From the NCBI RefSeq assembly GCF_020616555.1, contig NZ_CP085173.1, positions 4,227,501 through 4,291,500 on the forward strand: DNA of 64,000 nucleotides, in the 5' to 3' direction. Below, piece after piece: positions 51,475 to 60,281 of this stretch (position 1 is its first letter; each line of letters begins with the position of its first letter). The DNA is from Streptomyces longhuiensis. Its GTDB lineage: Bacteria; Actinomycetota; Actinomycetes; Streptomycetales; Streptomycetaceae. The notes under the pieces are model-generated. The model was not told the origin of the DNA and did not search any database. It worked only from the letters and a program-made list of their open reading frames with translations. The translations under genes were made by a program, and so were the position numbers.

Positions 51475-52059
51475 TCAGGGGCGGCGCCGCGCCCCACCGG
51501 GTGCGGCGTCGCCCGCGCCCGTGCCCGTCGACCGGTAGCCCTTGACCCGGGCGCCCGCGGGAGCGCCCGCGCGCCCGTCGAGCCAGTCGACCCGTACCCA
51601 CAGGAGCTGGTCCTCGCGGCGTTCCAGGCGGCCGAGGCGGGTCGCCCGCAGCCACAGGCCGACGCCCGTACCGGCGACGAGGAGGCCGCCCGCGGCGGGC
51701 AGCGCGAAGGCGGAGCCGAGGGCGGCGAGGAAGGCGAGGAGCAGCCACCAGCGGTGGCCGCGGCGCCAGTTGCGTACCGTCACCGCGCGGTCCTGGAGCA
51801 CATCGTGCTTGCCCGCGCGCGACGCCGAGCGCGCCAGACCCTCGTGACGCTTCCGCCGGACGCCCGCCACCGTGGCCGCCGAGAGCAGAAAGAGGGCCGC
51901 TCCCGCGAGCACGCCGATACGGCGGCCCGTGAGTCCCGGCGGGAGCACTCCGATGCCCGCGGCGCACACCCCGAGCCACCACAGGGGCGCGGCCCCGGCC
52001 CTCACGACCACCGCCACCCGGGCCAGCCCCTGCCCACCGCGCGTCGCCACGTCCGCCAC
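51475..52059 (-). CDS. Integral membrane protein of unknown function
   Basis: The 194-residue protein has four hydrophobic segments (about 22-40, 48-65, 102-115 and 118-135) with basic loops, and a polar Gly/Arg-rich C-terminal tail. I recognise no family. The start is GTG 52059. It is transcribed away from the small membrane protein at 52141 and converges with the roadblock operon. Confidence 0.6.
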   Translation of the reverse strand: MADVATRGGQGLARVAVVVRAGAAPLWWLGVCAAGIGVLPPGLTGRRIGVLAGAALFLLSAATVAGVRRKRHEGLARSASRAGKHDVLQDRAVTVRNWRRGHRWWLLLAFLAALGSAFALPAAGGLLVAGTGVGLWLRATRLGRLERREDQLLWVRVDWLDGRAGAPAGARVKGYRSTGTGAGDAAPGGARRRP

Positions 52060-52140
52060 CTCCGCACTCCGGTGTCACCTCGACCGGGCGGAGACTAACG
52101 AGGGAATCTGAGGGCTCCCTGAGAGCGGGCGTGAGGGGGC

Positions 52141-52563
52141 TCAGTCCTCCCAGTCCGAGGTGTCGCGCTCCTTGCGCGACCCGAAGCGCGGCATCCACCG
52201 CATCGCGTGCAGCGCGTTCACCCCGACGATGCCCGTCCAGGCGATCAGCAGGCCGGGCAGATCGGCGTTGACGACGGCGATCGCGGACAGCGGGATGGCG
52301 AGGACCAGGGAGACGATGCCGAAGCCGAAGCGCTCGCCCCAACTGTCGCTGTCGCCGCGCGGGGAGCGCGCGCCCCGCGCGACGACCATCTGCTGCTCCG
52401 CCAGCTGCCGCCGCACACGGCGGTCCACGGCACCGTCGAGGCGCTGCTCGACCTTGTCCAGGAACGAGTCGACGAGCGCGGACTCGTACTCTTCGCCGAG
52501 TTCCCTGCGTGCGTGCAGGGTGGCGTCGAGTTCCTTCTTGAGTTCGGCGTCACGGGCTTCCAT
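52141..52563 (-). CDS. Small membrane protein with N-terminal coiled coil
   Basis: The 140-residue protein has a charged helical N-terminal half (about 1-60, AELKKELDATLHARRELGEEYESALVD) and two closely spaced membrane helices (about 80-97 and 100-120). A similar plan occurs in many streptomycetes without known role. ATG 52563. Function unknown. Confidence 0.65.
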   Translation of the reverse strand: MEARDAELKKELDATLHARRELGEEYESALVDSFLDKVEQRLDGAVDRRVRRQLAEQQMVVARGARSPRGDSDSWGERFGFGIVSLVLAIPLSAIAVVNADLPGLLIAWTGIVGVNALHAMRWMPRFGSRKERDTSDWED

Positions 52564-52635
52564 ACCGGGCCACGTTACGGACCGCAGGCCGCCGTGACAG
52601 TGGGGCTAACCCCCCTCTTGTCCCTGGGCCGGGCC

Positions 52636-54036
52636 CTACTCGGCCGCCACCGGCTCACGCAGCGTCCGCTCGGGGATGTGGGCCGTGTTGCGCCGGGCCA
52701 CGGCCCAGTACAGGACGGCCGGCACCACGAGCCCCACGATCCAGGAGATGTCGGCGCCGCCGAGCGGCTCGACGAGCGGGCCCGTGTAGAAGTGCGTGGC
52801 GAGGAACGGGAGCTGCGCGAGGAGCCCGATCGCGTACACGGTGAGTGCGTCCCAGCGCCAGGCCCCGTAGCGCCCGTGCGGGTCGGAGAGGGCCGGGATG
52901 TCGTACCGCTCCTTGGATATCAGGTAGTAGTCGACCAGGTTGATCGCCGACCAGGGCGTGAAGAACGTCAGCAGGAACAGCAGGAAGTCCTTGAAGGACG
53001 ACAGGAAGCTGTCCTTGCCGACCAGCGCGACCGCCGTGCCCGCGATCATGATCAGTGCGATGTACAAGGCCCTGGCGCGCTGCGAGAGGACCTTCTGCCC
53101 GCGGAATCCGCTGACGCTCGTCACCATCGACATGAAGCCGCCGTACGTGTTGAGCACGTTGATGGTCAGCTTGCCGAGCGCGATCACGAAGTACAGGAAC
53201 GAGGCGATGATCCCGGCGCCGCCGAGGCCGACCACGTAACTGACCTGGTTGTCGAGGAACTTCGCGCCCGCCGTCGCCGCGACGAGGACGCCGAACGTCA
53301 TCGACCACTGCGAGCCGATCGCCGACCCCGACAGCGTCCACCAGAACGTGGACTTCGCCGACGTCGTGCGGGGCAGATAGCGCGAGTAGTCCGCGACGTA
53401 CGGGCCGAAGGCGAGCTGCCAGGACGCGGAGAGCGAGATGGCGAGCAGGAACATCGGGGCGTCGAAGTGCGCGTCGTGCAGCAGCGCGGACAGGTCGACC
53501 CGGTCCAGGAGCCGGATGCCGAGGTAGACGAAGGCGATCGCGCACACGATGCTGGCGACTCGGCCGAGCGCGTGGATGACGCGGTAGCCGACGGTCGCCA
53601 TCACCCCGGTGACCAGGGCGAACACGATGATGCCCGTGGTGTCCCCGGTGTGCGTGAGCTCGCCGACGGCCTGCCCGGCGAGCACGCTGCCGCTGGCGAA
53701 GAACCCGACGTACATCAGGATCACCAGGAGCAGCGGGACGACCGCGCCGCGCACACCGAACTGGGCGCGGGACTGGATCATCTGCGGCAGGCCGAGCCTG
53801 GGGCCCTGCGCCGAGTGCAGCGCCATGACGGCGCCGCCCAGCAGGTTGCCGACGACGAGACCGACGAGCGACCAGACCACGTCGCCGCCGAAGACGACGG
53901 CGAGCGCGCCCGTCACGACGGCCGTGATCTGGAGGTTCGCGCCGAGCCAGAGCGTGAACTGCGAGAAGGCCGTGCCGTGGCGTTCCTCGTCGGGTACTAC
54001 GTCGATGGAGCGCCGCTCCACGAGTGCTTCGGCCAT
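52636..54036 (-). CDS. NCS1-family transporter (cytosine/purine/allantoin permease type)
   Basis: The 466-residue protein has about 12 membrane helices and the NCS1 features FTLWLGANLQITAVVTGAL, GLPQMIQSRAQFGVRGAVVPLLL and LAFGPYVADYSRYLPR. It imports nucleobases, hydantoins or related ring compounds with sodium or protons. The start is ATG 54036 with GAAGGAGA upstream. It follows the ABC importer genes with a 14-bp gap, so it is the last gene of that operon. Specificity is unknown. An imidazole-like compound would fit the neighbours. Confidence 0.88.
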   Translation of the reverse strand: MAEALVERRSIDVVPDEERHGTAFSQFTLWLGANLQITAVVTGALAVVFGGDVVWSLVGLVVGNLLGGAVMALHSAQGPRLGLPQMIQSRAQFGVRGAVVPLLLVILMYVGFFASGSVLAGQAVGELTHTGDTTGIIVFALVTGVMATVGYRVIHALGRVASIVCAIAFVYLGIRLLDRVDLSALLHDAHFDAPMFLLAISLSASWQLAFGPYVADYSRYLPRTTSAKSTFWWTLSGSAIGSQWSMTFGVLVAATAGAKFLDNQVSYVVGLGGAGIIASFLYFVIALGKLTINVLNTYGGFMSMVTSVSGFRGQKVLSQRARALYIALIMIAGTAVALVGKDSFLSSFKDFLLFLLTFFTPWSAINLVDYYLISKERYDIPALSDPHGRYGAWRWDALTVYAIGLLAQLPFLATHFYTGPLVEPLGGADISWIVGLVVPAVLYWAVARRNTAHIPERTLREPVAAE

Positions 54037-54050
54037 GATCCGACTCTCCT

Positions 54051-54986
54051 TCAGCCCTTGCTGATCCCGTGCTGACGCGCGTATGCGTTCGCGACGTCCT
54101 CGGGATCCTTCTTGTCTTTGTCCACCTGCCGGTTGAGCTCGGTGAGCTGCTCCGTCGTCAGGACGTTGCCCAGGCGCGCGAGCGCCTTGCGGACCGTCGA
54201 GTCGGCCTTGCGGTCGGCGACGAGCGGGACGACGTGCTGGCCGGGGACGAGGTTCTTGGGGTCGGTGAGGACGACCCAGTGGTTGTCGACGATGTCCGTG
54301 TCGGTGGTGAAGAGGTTCGCCACGTCGACGTCGCCCTTCTTCAGGGCGCCCTTGACCAGCGGCCCCGACGAGTCGAGGGACTTGAACTCCTTGAACTCGA
54401 CGCCGTACACGTCCTTCAGGCCGACCGCGCCGACCTGGCGCTTCTTCACCTCGGGCGCGGCGCCGATGACGAGCTTGCCGTTGTGCTTCGCCAGGTCGGC
54501 GAGCGAGGTCAGCTTGTACTTCCTGGCCGTCTCGCGGGTGACGACGAACGCGTCGGAGTCCTCCGCCAGGCCGTAGGGCAGGATCTGCAGGCCCTTGGGC
54601 AGGGCGACGGCGAGGGCGTTCTGCATCTCGCCCTCCTCGGTGGCCGTCGACTTCGGGTCGAGGTAGTGCAGGAGGGCGCCCTGGTACTCGGGGAGCAGAT
54701 CGATGTCGCCGCCCTCCAGGGCGGGGATGAGGATCTCGCGGGTGCCGAGGTTGGGGCGGACCTTCGTCTTCACGCCGGCCGCTTCGAGGGCGGCCGCGTA
54801 CAGGTAGCCGAGCACCTGGTTCTCGGTGAAGTTGGCGGTACCGATGGTGACGCCGTTCTTGCTGGAGCCGCCGCCCCCGCCGCCCGAGCCCTGGCCGTCG
54901 AGAGAGGTGATGCCGCCGCTGCACGCGGCGAGCGCGGGGACGGAGGCTGCGGCGAACAGGCCGCCGATGACAGTCCTGCGGTTCAT
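54051..54986 (-). CDS. Quaternary-amine-binding lipoprotein of an OpuC-type ABC importer
   Basis: The 311-residue substrate-binding lipoprotein has a lipobox (ALAAC) after an N-terminal MNRRTVIGGLF lead and a Gly/Ser linker, then a type-II binding fold with VTIGTANFTENQVLGYLY, LGTREILIPALEGGDIDLLPEYQG and TTDTDIVDNHWVVLTD. This is the ProX/OpuBC/OpuCC group, which bind choline, betaine, carnitine and, in EgtU, ergothioneine. The start is ATG 54986. It is the fourth gene of the importer operon. Confidence 0.88.
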   Translation of the reverse strand: MNRRTVIGGLFAAASVPALAACSGGITSLDGQGSGGGGGGSSKNGVTIGTANFTENQVLGYLYAAALEAAGVKTKVRPNLGTREILIPALEGGDIDLLPEYQGALLHYLDPKSTATEEGEMQNALAVALPKGLQILPYGLAEDSDAFVVTRETARKYKLTSLADLAKHNGKLVIGAAPEVKKRQVGAVGLKDVYGVEFKEFKSLDSSGPLVKGALKKGDVDVANLFTTDTDIVDNHWVVLTDPKNLVPGQHVVPLVADRKADSTVRKALARLGNVLTTEQLTELNRQVDKDKKDPEDVANAYARQHGISKG

Positions 54987-54997
54987 CTTGCGTGCTC

Positions 54998-55669
54998 CTA
55001 GGCCGACTTGGCGGGGCGGTGGCGGAAGAGGGCGCGCTGCAGTGCGGAGAGCGCGAGGTCGAGTACGACGGCGACGACCGCCACGAGGACGGCACCGCCG
55101 AGCACCTGTACGAGGTCGCGCTGGGCGAGCCCGTCGAAGACGTAGCGGCCGAGGCCGCCGAAGGAGACGTACGCGGCGATGGTCGCCGTGGCGACGACCT
55201 GGATCAGGGCGAGCCGCAGGCCGGTCATGATCAGGGGCATCGCGAGCGGCAGCTCGACCTGGAACAGGACCTGGTGGCCGCGCATGCCCTGGCCGCGCGC
55301 CGCGTCCTTGACCTCCGGGTCGACGGCGCTCATGCCCGCGTACGTGTTGGTGACGATCGACGGGACCGCGAGGGCCACGAGCGCGATGTAGACCGGCCAC
55401 ATGGACAGGCCGCTCGCCAGGAAGACGAGGACGACCAGGCCGACGGTCGGCAGCGCGCGGCCGAAGCTGGACAGGTTGATCGCGAGGAACGCGCCGCGCC
55501 CGGTGTGGCCGATGAGCAGGCCGAGCGGCAGGGCGATGACGGCCGCGATGAGCGTGGCGAGCAGCGAGTACTGGAGGTGCTCGGCGAGGCGGTGCCCGAT
55601 GCCGTCGGGGCCCGCCCACTGGTCGCCGTCGACCAGCCACGCGCCGAGGTTCTTGAAGAGCTCGTACAT
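54998..55669 (-). CDS. ABC importer permease 1 (OpuC type)
   Basis: The 223-residue permease has five to six helices and the cytoplasmic EAA loop (DAARGQGMRGHQVLFQVELPLAMPLIM). ATG 55669 is taken because GGAGG lies ten bases ahead; GTG 55678 would overlap the previous gene. It pairs with the permease just upstream. Confidence 0.9.
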   Translation of the reverse strand: MYELFKNLGAWLVDGDQWAGPDGIGHRLAEHLQYSLLATLIAAVIALPLGLLIGHTGRGAFLAINLSSFGRALPTVGLVVLVFLASGLSMWPVYIALVALAVPSIVTNTYAGMSAVDPEVKDAARGQGMRGHQVLFQVELPLAMPLIMTGLRLALIQVVATATIAAYVSFGGLGRYVFDGLAQRDLVQVLGGAVLVAVVAVVLDLALSALQRALFRHRPAKSA

Positions 55670-55670
55670 C

Positions 55671-56318
55671 TCAGGCACTCCTCCGGCGGCGGGTCCAGGG
55701 GGTCAGCACGTACTGCACGGCGACGAGGGCCGCGTCCGCGGCGAGCGCGAGGAGCAGGGTCAGCACGACGCCGGCGATGACCGGGGTGGGGAAGTTGCGC
55801 TGGAACCCGTCGGTGAACAGCTGGCCGAGCCCGCCGTCGCCGATGTACGTCGCCACGGAGACCAGGGAGATCGCCATGACGGTCGCGATGCGCACCCCGG
55901 CCATGATCACCGGCAGGGCGAGCGGCAGTTCCACGGTGAGCAGGGTGCGCAGCGGGCGCGTCCCCATGGCCTTCGCGGCCTCCTTGGTCTTCGCCGGCAC
56001 CGAGTCGAGACCCTCGACGGTGTTCCGCAGGAGCACCACGAGCGTGTAGATCGTCAGGCCGATGACCGTGGTGGTGCGGGTGAGCCCGGAGACCGGGAGC
56101 AGCAGGACGAACACCGCGATCGACGGGATCGTGAACAGGACGTTCGAGAACCCGAGCAGGAAGCCGCGCAGCGGCTTGACGCGATGGGCGACGACGGCCA
56201 GCGGCAGCGAGATGACCAGGCCCAGCGCGACGGCGGAGAGCGCCGCCTGGAGGTGCGAGAGCGTGAGCGTGGTGAGGTCGGAGGTGTGCTCCGAGATCCA
56301 GGACCAGTCGATGGTCAT
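55671..56318 (-). CDS. ABC importer permease 2 (OpuC type)
   Basis: The 215-residue permease has the EAA loop EAAKAMGTRPLRTLLTVELPLALPVIMAG and helices characteristic of the betaine/carnitine/choline family. The start overlaps the ATPase stop by 4 bp (ATGA). Its sequence differs from permease 1, so the importer is a heterodimer. Confidence 0.9.
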   Translation of the reverse strand: MTIDWSWISEHTSDLTTLTLSHLQAALSAVALGLVISLPLAVVAHRVKPLRGFLLGFSNVLFTIPSIAVFVLLLPVSGLTRTTTVIGLTIYTLVVLLRNTVEGLDSVPAKTKEAAKAMGTRPLRTLLTVELPLALPVIMAGVRIATVMAISLVSVATYIGDGGLGQLFTDGFQRNFPTPVIAGVVLTLLLALAADAALVAVQYVLTPWTRRRRSA

Positions 56319-57421
56319 GAGGCCACGTCCGTGTCCTTGCGGACGACTGTGTCACTGGTGTCGCCGGCGTCCTCGGGAAGGTCCACACGGGTGCCGGCGG
56401 CTATGTGGGCGAGGCCCGCGCGGTCATGGATCTCGTCGCGTGAGGTGACGCCCGTCAGGACGCCGTCCGCGTCGACCCGGGCCACGAGGCCGCCAGGCGC
56501 CGCGATCGACTCGTTCAGCGCCGACAGGAGCGAGTCCGAGTCCCGCAGCGGGCGCACCGGCACCTCGGCGGAGGTGCCCTCGTCACGCCACAGCAGCGGC
56601 TTGCGGGCCGCGTCGAGGACCAGTTCCCAGCCGGTGCCCTCGGGGGCCGGCCCCTGGCCGACGTCCGCGAGCGTGGTCAGCGACAGCAGCTTCAGGCCGC
56701 GCTCGGCGCCCAGGAAGTCGGCGACGAAGTCGTCCGCGGGGCGGGCGAGCAGCTCGGCGGGCGGCGCGCACTGCACGAGGTGACCGCCCGTGCGGAAGAC
56801 GGCTATCCGGTCGCCGAGCCGCACGGCCTCGTCGATGTCGTGCGTGACGAAGACAATGGTCTTGTTCAACTCCTGCTGGAGACGCAGGAGTTCGTCCTGG
56901 AGCTGCGTACGCACGACGGGGTCGACCGCGCCGAACGGCTCGTCCATGAGCAGTACCGGCGGGTCGGCGGCGAGCGCGCGGGCCACGCCGACGCGCTGCT
57001 GCTGGCCGCCGGAGAGCTGGTGCGGGTAGCGCTTGCCGGCCTCGGCGGTGAGGCCGACGGTCTCCAGGAGTTCGGCCGCCCGCGCCCGCGCCTTGCGCCG
57101 GCCCCAGCCGAGCAGGAGCGGCACCGTCGCGATGTTGTCGAGGACGGTGCGGTGCGGGAAGAGGCCCGACTGCTGGATGACGTACCCGATGGAGCGGCGC
57201 AGCTCGGCCGCGTCCTGCTCGAGGACGTCGCGACCACCGACGCGGATGGTGCCGGAGGTCGGGTCGACCATCCGGTTGATCATCCGCAGACTGGTCGTCT
57301 TGCCGCAACCGGAAGACCCGACGAAGACGGTCACGCCCCCTTCAGGCATGTCGAGCGTCAGGTCGTGCACTGCCGTCGTGCCGTTCGGGAAGCGTTTGTG
57401 GACCGTATCGAACTGGATCAT
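56315..57421 (-). CDS. ABC importer ATPase (OpuCA/ProV type)
   Basis: The 368-residue ATPase has Walker A (FVGSSGCGKTTSLRMINR), Q-loop (YVIQQSGLFPHRTVLDNI), signature (LSGGQQQRVGVARAL), Walker B (VLLMDEPFGAVDP) and H-loop (VFVTHDIDEA), then a C-terminal regulatory region (about 250-368) resembling paired CBS units that sense ionic strength in ProV/OpuA. It is the first gene of the importer operon and is divergent from the lyase gene, with 154 bp between. Confidence 0.93.
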   Translation of the reverse strand: MIQFDTVHKRFPNGTTAVHDLTLDMPEGGVTVFVGSSGCGKTTSLRMINRMVDPTSGTIRVGGRDVLEQDAAELRRSIGYVIQQSGLFPHRTVLDNIATVPLLLGWGRRKARARAAELLETVGLTAEAGKRYPHQLSGGQQQRVGVARALAADPPVLLMDEPFGAVDPVVRTQLQDELLRLQQELNKTIVFVTHDIDEAVRLGDRIAVFRTGGHLVQCAPPAELLARPADDFVADFLGAERGLKLLSLTTLADVGQGPAPEGTGWELVLDAARKPLLWRDEGTSAEVPVRPLRDSDSLLSALNESIAAPGGLVARVDADGVLTGVTSRDEIHDRAGLAHIAAGTRVDLPEDAGDTSDTVVRKDTDVAS

Positions 57422-57575
57422 GTGGAGTCCCCTTGCCCGGGCTGCATATCGTCATGCAGAGTTCTCTGTATCTGAATAAGTTGTCAATGCCCCGGCACAC
57501 ATCGCCAGGTAAATCGCTGGTTAACGCGGCCGAGGAACGAGACAAGACGTCCGGTTGAGGAGGGTTTGGCGCACC
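57422..57575. promoter_or_regulatory. Divergent promoter region of the importer and lyase genes
   Basis: The region is AT-rich near 57455-57490 compared with its surroundings, with ATGCAGAGTTCTCTG and TGAATAAG words. No clear -35/-10 pair was identified. A GAGGAGGG ribosome-binding site for the lyase is at 57557-57564. It probably carries the operator of the RpiR regulator encoded after the lyase. Confidence 0.45.
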
Positions 57576-59159
57576 ATGTCGTCTCACATCGCGGACACCG
57601 CGGGTAAGCCCCGAATGACGGCCCCCCAGCGTCCCACGCCCGTCGTCGTGCTCGACGGCCACGGGCTCCCCGTGCCCGACGTCGTCCGCCTGGCCGATTC
57701 CGCCGCCAGGCCCGTCCCCGGCACCGACGCCATGAAGCGCGTCGAGGAGTCCTGGAACGCCGCCCGCGAGATCGCCGCCTGGGGCCGCGTCTACGGCCGC
57801 TCGACCGGCGTCGGCGCGAACCGGAACGAGGACGTGCCCACCGAGGCCGCTGCCGACCACGGCCTGCGCCTGCTGCGCAGCCACGCCGGCGCCATCGGCG
57901 AAGAGCTTCCCGCACGCCAGGTCCGCGCCATGCTCGCCGTCCGCGCCAACCAGCTTCTCGCCGGCGGCGCGGGACTGCGCCCCACCGTCGTCACGGCCCT
58001 GTGCGAAGCCTTGGAGACCGGCGCCTACCCGGTCGTCAACGAGTTCGGCTCCGTCGGCACCGGCGACATCGCGGCCCTCGCCCAGATGGGCCTCGCCCTC
58101 GCCGGTGAACACCCCTGGCGCGGCGACGGCGTCCCCGAGGCCCAGCCCCTCGACAACAACGACGCCCTCGCCCTCATCAGCAGCAACGCCCTCACCCTCG
58201 GCCAGTCCGCCCTCGCCCTCCACGAACTGCGCGACCTGATCTCCGCCACCCAGCTCGTCGCCGCGCTCTCCCTGCTGGCCGTCGACGGCTCCTACGAGGC
58301 GTACGCCCTGCCCGTCCACGAGGCCCGCCACCACCGCGGCTCGTACGACGTCGCCGCCCGCATGCGCGCCATACTCGGCGCCCCCGAACGTCCCACCCCG
58401 CCCCTCGGCCGCATCCAGGACCCGTACGGCTTCCGCTGCCTCCCGCAGATCCACGGCCCCGCCCAGGACGCCGCCGACGCCCTCGAAGACGTGCTCACCG
58501 TCGAGATCAACGCGGCCGCCGAGAATCCCCTCATCTCCCCCCAGGACATGGCCGCCTACCACCACGGCGGCTTCTACATGGCCCAACTCGCCCTGGCGCT
58601 CGACCACTTCAGGCTCGCCATCGCCCAGGTCGCCCGGCTCTCCACCTCACGCCTGTCCACCCTCAACGAACCCTCCTACACCCGCCTGCGCCCCTTCCTC
58701 GCCGACGGCGAGGCCGCCTCGTCGGGCGTGATGATCCTCGAATACGCGGCCGGAGCGGCCCTCGGCGACCTGCGCGCCTTCGCCGCCCCCGCGTCGCTCG
58801 GCCACGCGGTCCTCTCCCGCGGCGTCGAGGAACAGGCCAGCTTCGCGTCCCTCGCCGCCCGGCAGACCCTGCGCGTCTGCGGCGCCTACCGCCTCGTCGT
58901 GGGCTGCGAACTCGTCGCCGCCGTAAGGGCGTTGCGCCAGCGCGACATGCGCCCCGACCCCGAACTCCCGGTCGGCCGCGCCTTCGCCCTCGCGGATTCG
59001 GTCCTCGACCCCGACGCCACCGACCGCCCCCTGACGGAAGATGTCACCCGGGCCGCGGCGGGACTCCTGGACAGCTTCACCCGCATCGCCGACGGAACAG
59101 ACGGACCGGCCACAGCCATCGCAACAGCCGGATCAGACCGCCCTGGGGGGACGGAATGA
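57576..59159 (+). CDS. HAL/PAL-family lyase lacking the MIO triad (candidate trimethylamine-eliminating lyase)
   Basis: The 527-residue protein aligns over its length with histidine ammonia-lyases: YGRSTGVGANRNEDV, AAENPLI, and QDPYGFRCLPQIHG. The segment that forms the MIO electrophile, GSVGASGD in true HAL, is GSVGTGD here, one residue shorter and without Ala-Ser-Gly. It cannot form MIO, so it probably cannot eliminate ammonia from histidine. Ergothionase, which eliminates trimethylamine from ergothioneine, is a lyase I recall as not needing MIO. A trimethylammonium substrate suits the neighbouring quaternary-amine importer. Start ATG 57576, eleven bases after GAGGAGGG. General annotation would be histidine ammonia-lyase. 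Confidence 0.75.
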   Translation: MSSHIADTAGKPRMTAPQRPTPVVVLDGHGLPVPDVVRLADSAARPVPGTDAMKRVEESWNAAREIAAWGRVYGRSTGVGANRNEDVPTEAAADHGLRLLRSHAGAIGEELPARQVRAMLAVRANQLLAGGAGLRPTVVTALCEALETGAYPVVNEFGSVGTGDIAALAQMGLALAGEHPWRGDGVPEAQPLDNNDALALISSNALTLGQSALALHELRDLISATQLVAALSLLAVDGSYEAYALPVHEARHHRGSYDVAARMRAILGAPERPTPPLGRIQDPYGFRCLPQIHGPAQDAADALEDVLTVEINAAAENPLISPQDMAAYHHGGFYMAQLALALDHFRLAIAQVARLSTSRLSTLNEPSYTRLRPFLADGEAASSGVMILEYAAGAALGDLRAFAAPASLGHAVLSRGVEEQASFASLAARQTLRVCGAYRLVVGCELVAAVRALRQRDMRPDPELPVGRAFALADSVLDPDATDRPLTEDVTRAAAGLLDSFTRIADGTDGPATAIATAGSDRPGGTE

Positions 59160-59989
59160 ACGACAGCCCAGCCGCACGACTGCAACAGCTCTTCGAGGTA
59201 CACCGCCTGACACCCACGCAGCGCCGCATCGCGCACTGCATGGTGCGCCGCGCCGCCGACGTCCCGTTCCTCTCCTCCGTGGAACTCGCCGAACTCGCCG
59301 GAGTCAGCCAGCCCTCCGTCACCCGCTTCGCCGTGGCACTCGGCTTCGACGGCTACCCCGCCCTGCGCAAACACCTGCGCGAGGTCGCCCCCGCCGAACC
59401 CACCACGCCCGCCTCGGCCAACGAGTACCAGCAGGCCGTCGAGGCCGAGATCGAGAACCTCCGGCACCTCGCGCAGCTCCTCGCCGACCCCGCCCCCGTC
59501 GAACGCGCGGGCCGCCTTCTCGCCGCCTCCCGCCCGCTCCTCGTCCTCGGCCTGCGCGCCGCCGCCTCCCAGGCGTACGGCTTCTCGTACTTCGCGGCGA
59601 AGGTCCACCCCGACGTACGGCTCCTCGAGGAGGGCGGCACGATGCTCGCCGACCGCGTCGACGCCGCCGTCCGCGCCGGAGCCACCGCGCTCCTCTGCTT
59701 CGCGCTGCCCCGCCACCCCAAGGAAGTCGTCGACGCGCTCGCCTACGCCAAGTCGGCCGGCCTCACCGTGGTCACCGTCGCCGACTCGGCCTTCGCCCCC
59801 GTCGCCAAGCACTCGGACCTGCTCCTGCCGGCCGCGGTCGGCGAGGGCCTCGCCTTCGACACGGCGTGCTCACCGATGCTGCTCGGCCGCGTACTCCTGG
59901 AAGCGATGTGCGACAACCTGCCCGAGGCCCAGGCCCGGCTGGAGGAGTTCGACGTGCGCGCCGCGGAGCGGGGCCTGTTCGTCGAGTAG
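59156..59989 (+). CDS. MurR/RpiR-family transcriptional regulator
   Basis: The 277-residue regulator has an N-terminal HTH_6 domain (LTPTQRRIAHCMVRRAADVPF, then ELAGVSQPSVTRFAVALGFDGYPALR) and a C-terminal SIS domain (about 115-245) that binds sugar phosphates or other small ligands. It overlaps the lyase stop by 4 bp (ATGA), so it is co-translated and probably controls the lyase and the divergent importer. A hairpin follows the stop. Confidence 0.9.
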   Translation: MNDSPAARLQQLFEVHRLTPTQRRIAHCMVRRAADVPFLSSVELAELAGVSQPSVTRFAVALGFDGYPALRKHLREVAPAEPTTPASANEYQQAVEAEIENLRHLAQLLADPAPVERAGRLLAASRPLLVLGLRAAASQAYGFSYFAAKVHPDVRLLEEGGTMLADRVDAAVRAGATALLCFALPRHPKEVVDALAYAKSAGLTVVTVADSAFAPVAKHSDLLLPAAVGEGLAFDTACSPMLLGRVLLEAMCDNLPEAQARLEEFDVRAAERGLFVE

Positions 59990-60000
59990 AGGAGTGTTGC

Positions 60001-60053
60001 GCGGGGACCGCCGCACCCCCGTGAACGGGGGGCGGGACGACGGCGGTCCCCGC
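60001..60053 (+). terminator. Terminator after the RpiR gene
   Basis: GCGGGGACCGCCG (60001-60013) pairs with CGGCGGTCCCCGC (60041-60053), with an inner CCCCC/GGGGG stem between them. It begins 11 bases after the regulator stop. The remaining 228 bases before the cystathionine synthase stop show no gene. Confidence 0.8.
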
Positions 60054-60281
60054 GAAGGACACGGAACCGGGTCAGGACCGGGTCACCGCGTCCGCAGGCG
60101 TCCGTGGAGGTCCGGGAGCCGCTCCGGAGGTCCTTGACGCCGCTACGGTGCCGGCCTGGGCGGGGAGCCGCTCCCACCCCTGCCGACACCCACCAATGTG
60201 CCGGACCCGTGTTAAGCGGGTGCTGCGCGCACGTGTCGCGCTCGTACCGATTGCACGAACCCGCTCCGTCCTGCTTCCCGC

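Noticed and set aside
57576..59159. Calling the lyase hutH
   Set aside because: The Ala-Ser-Gly triad required for the MIO cofactor is missing, and the gene is not in the hut operon.
60054..60281. RNA gene or small protein in the gap after the RpiR terminator
   Set aside because: No tRNA-like fold or coding bias could be seen; open frames there are GC shadows.
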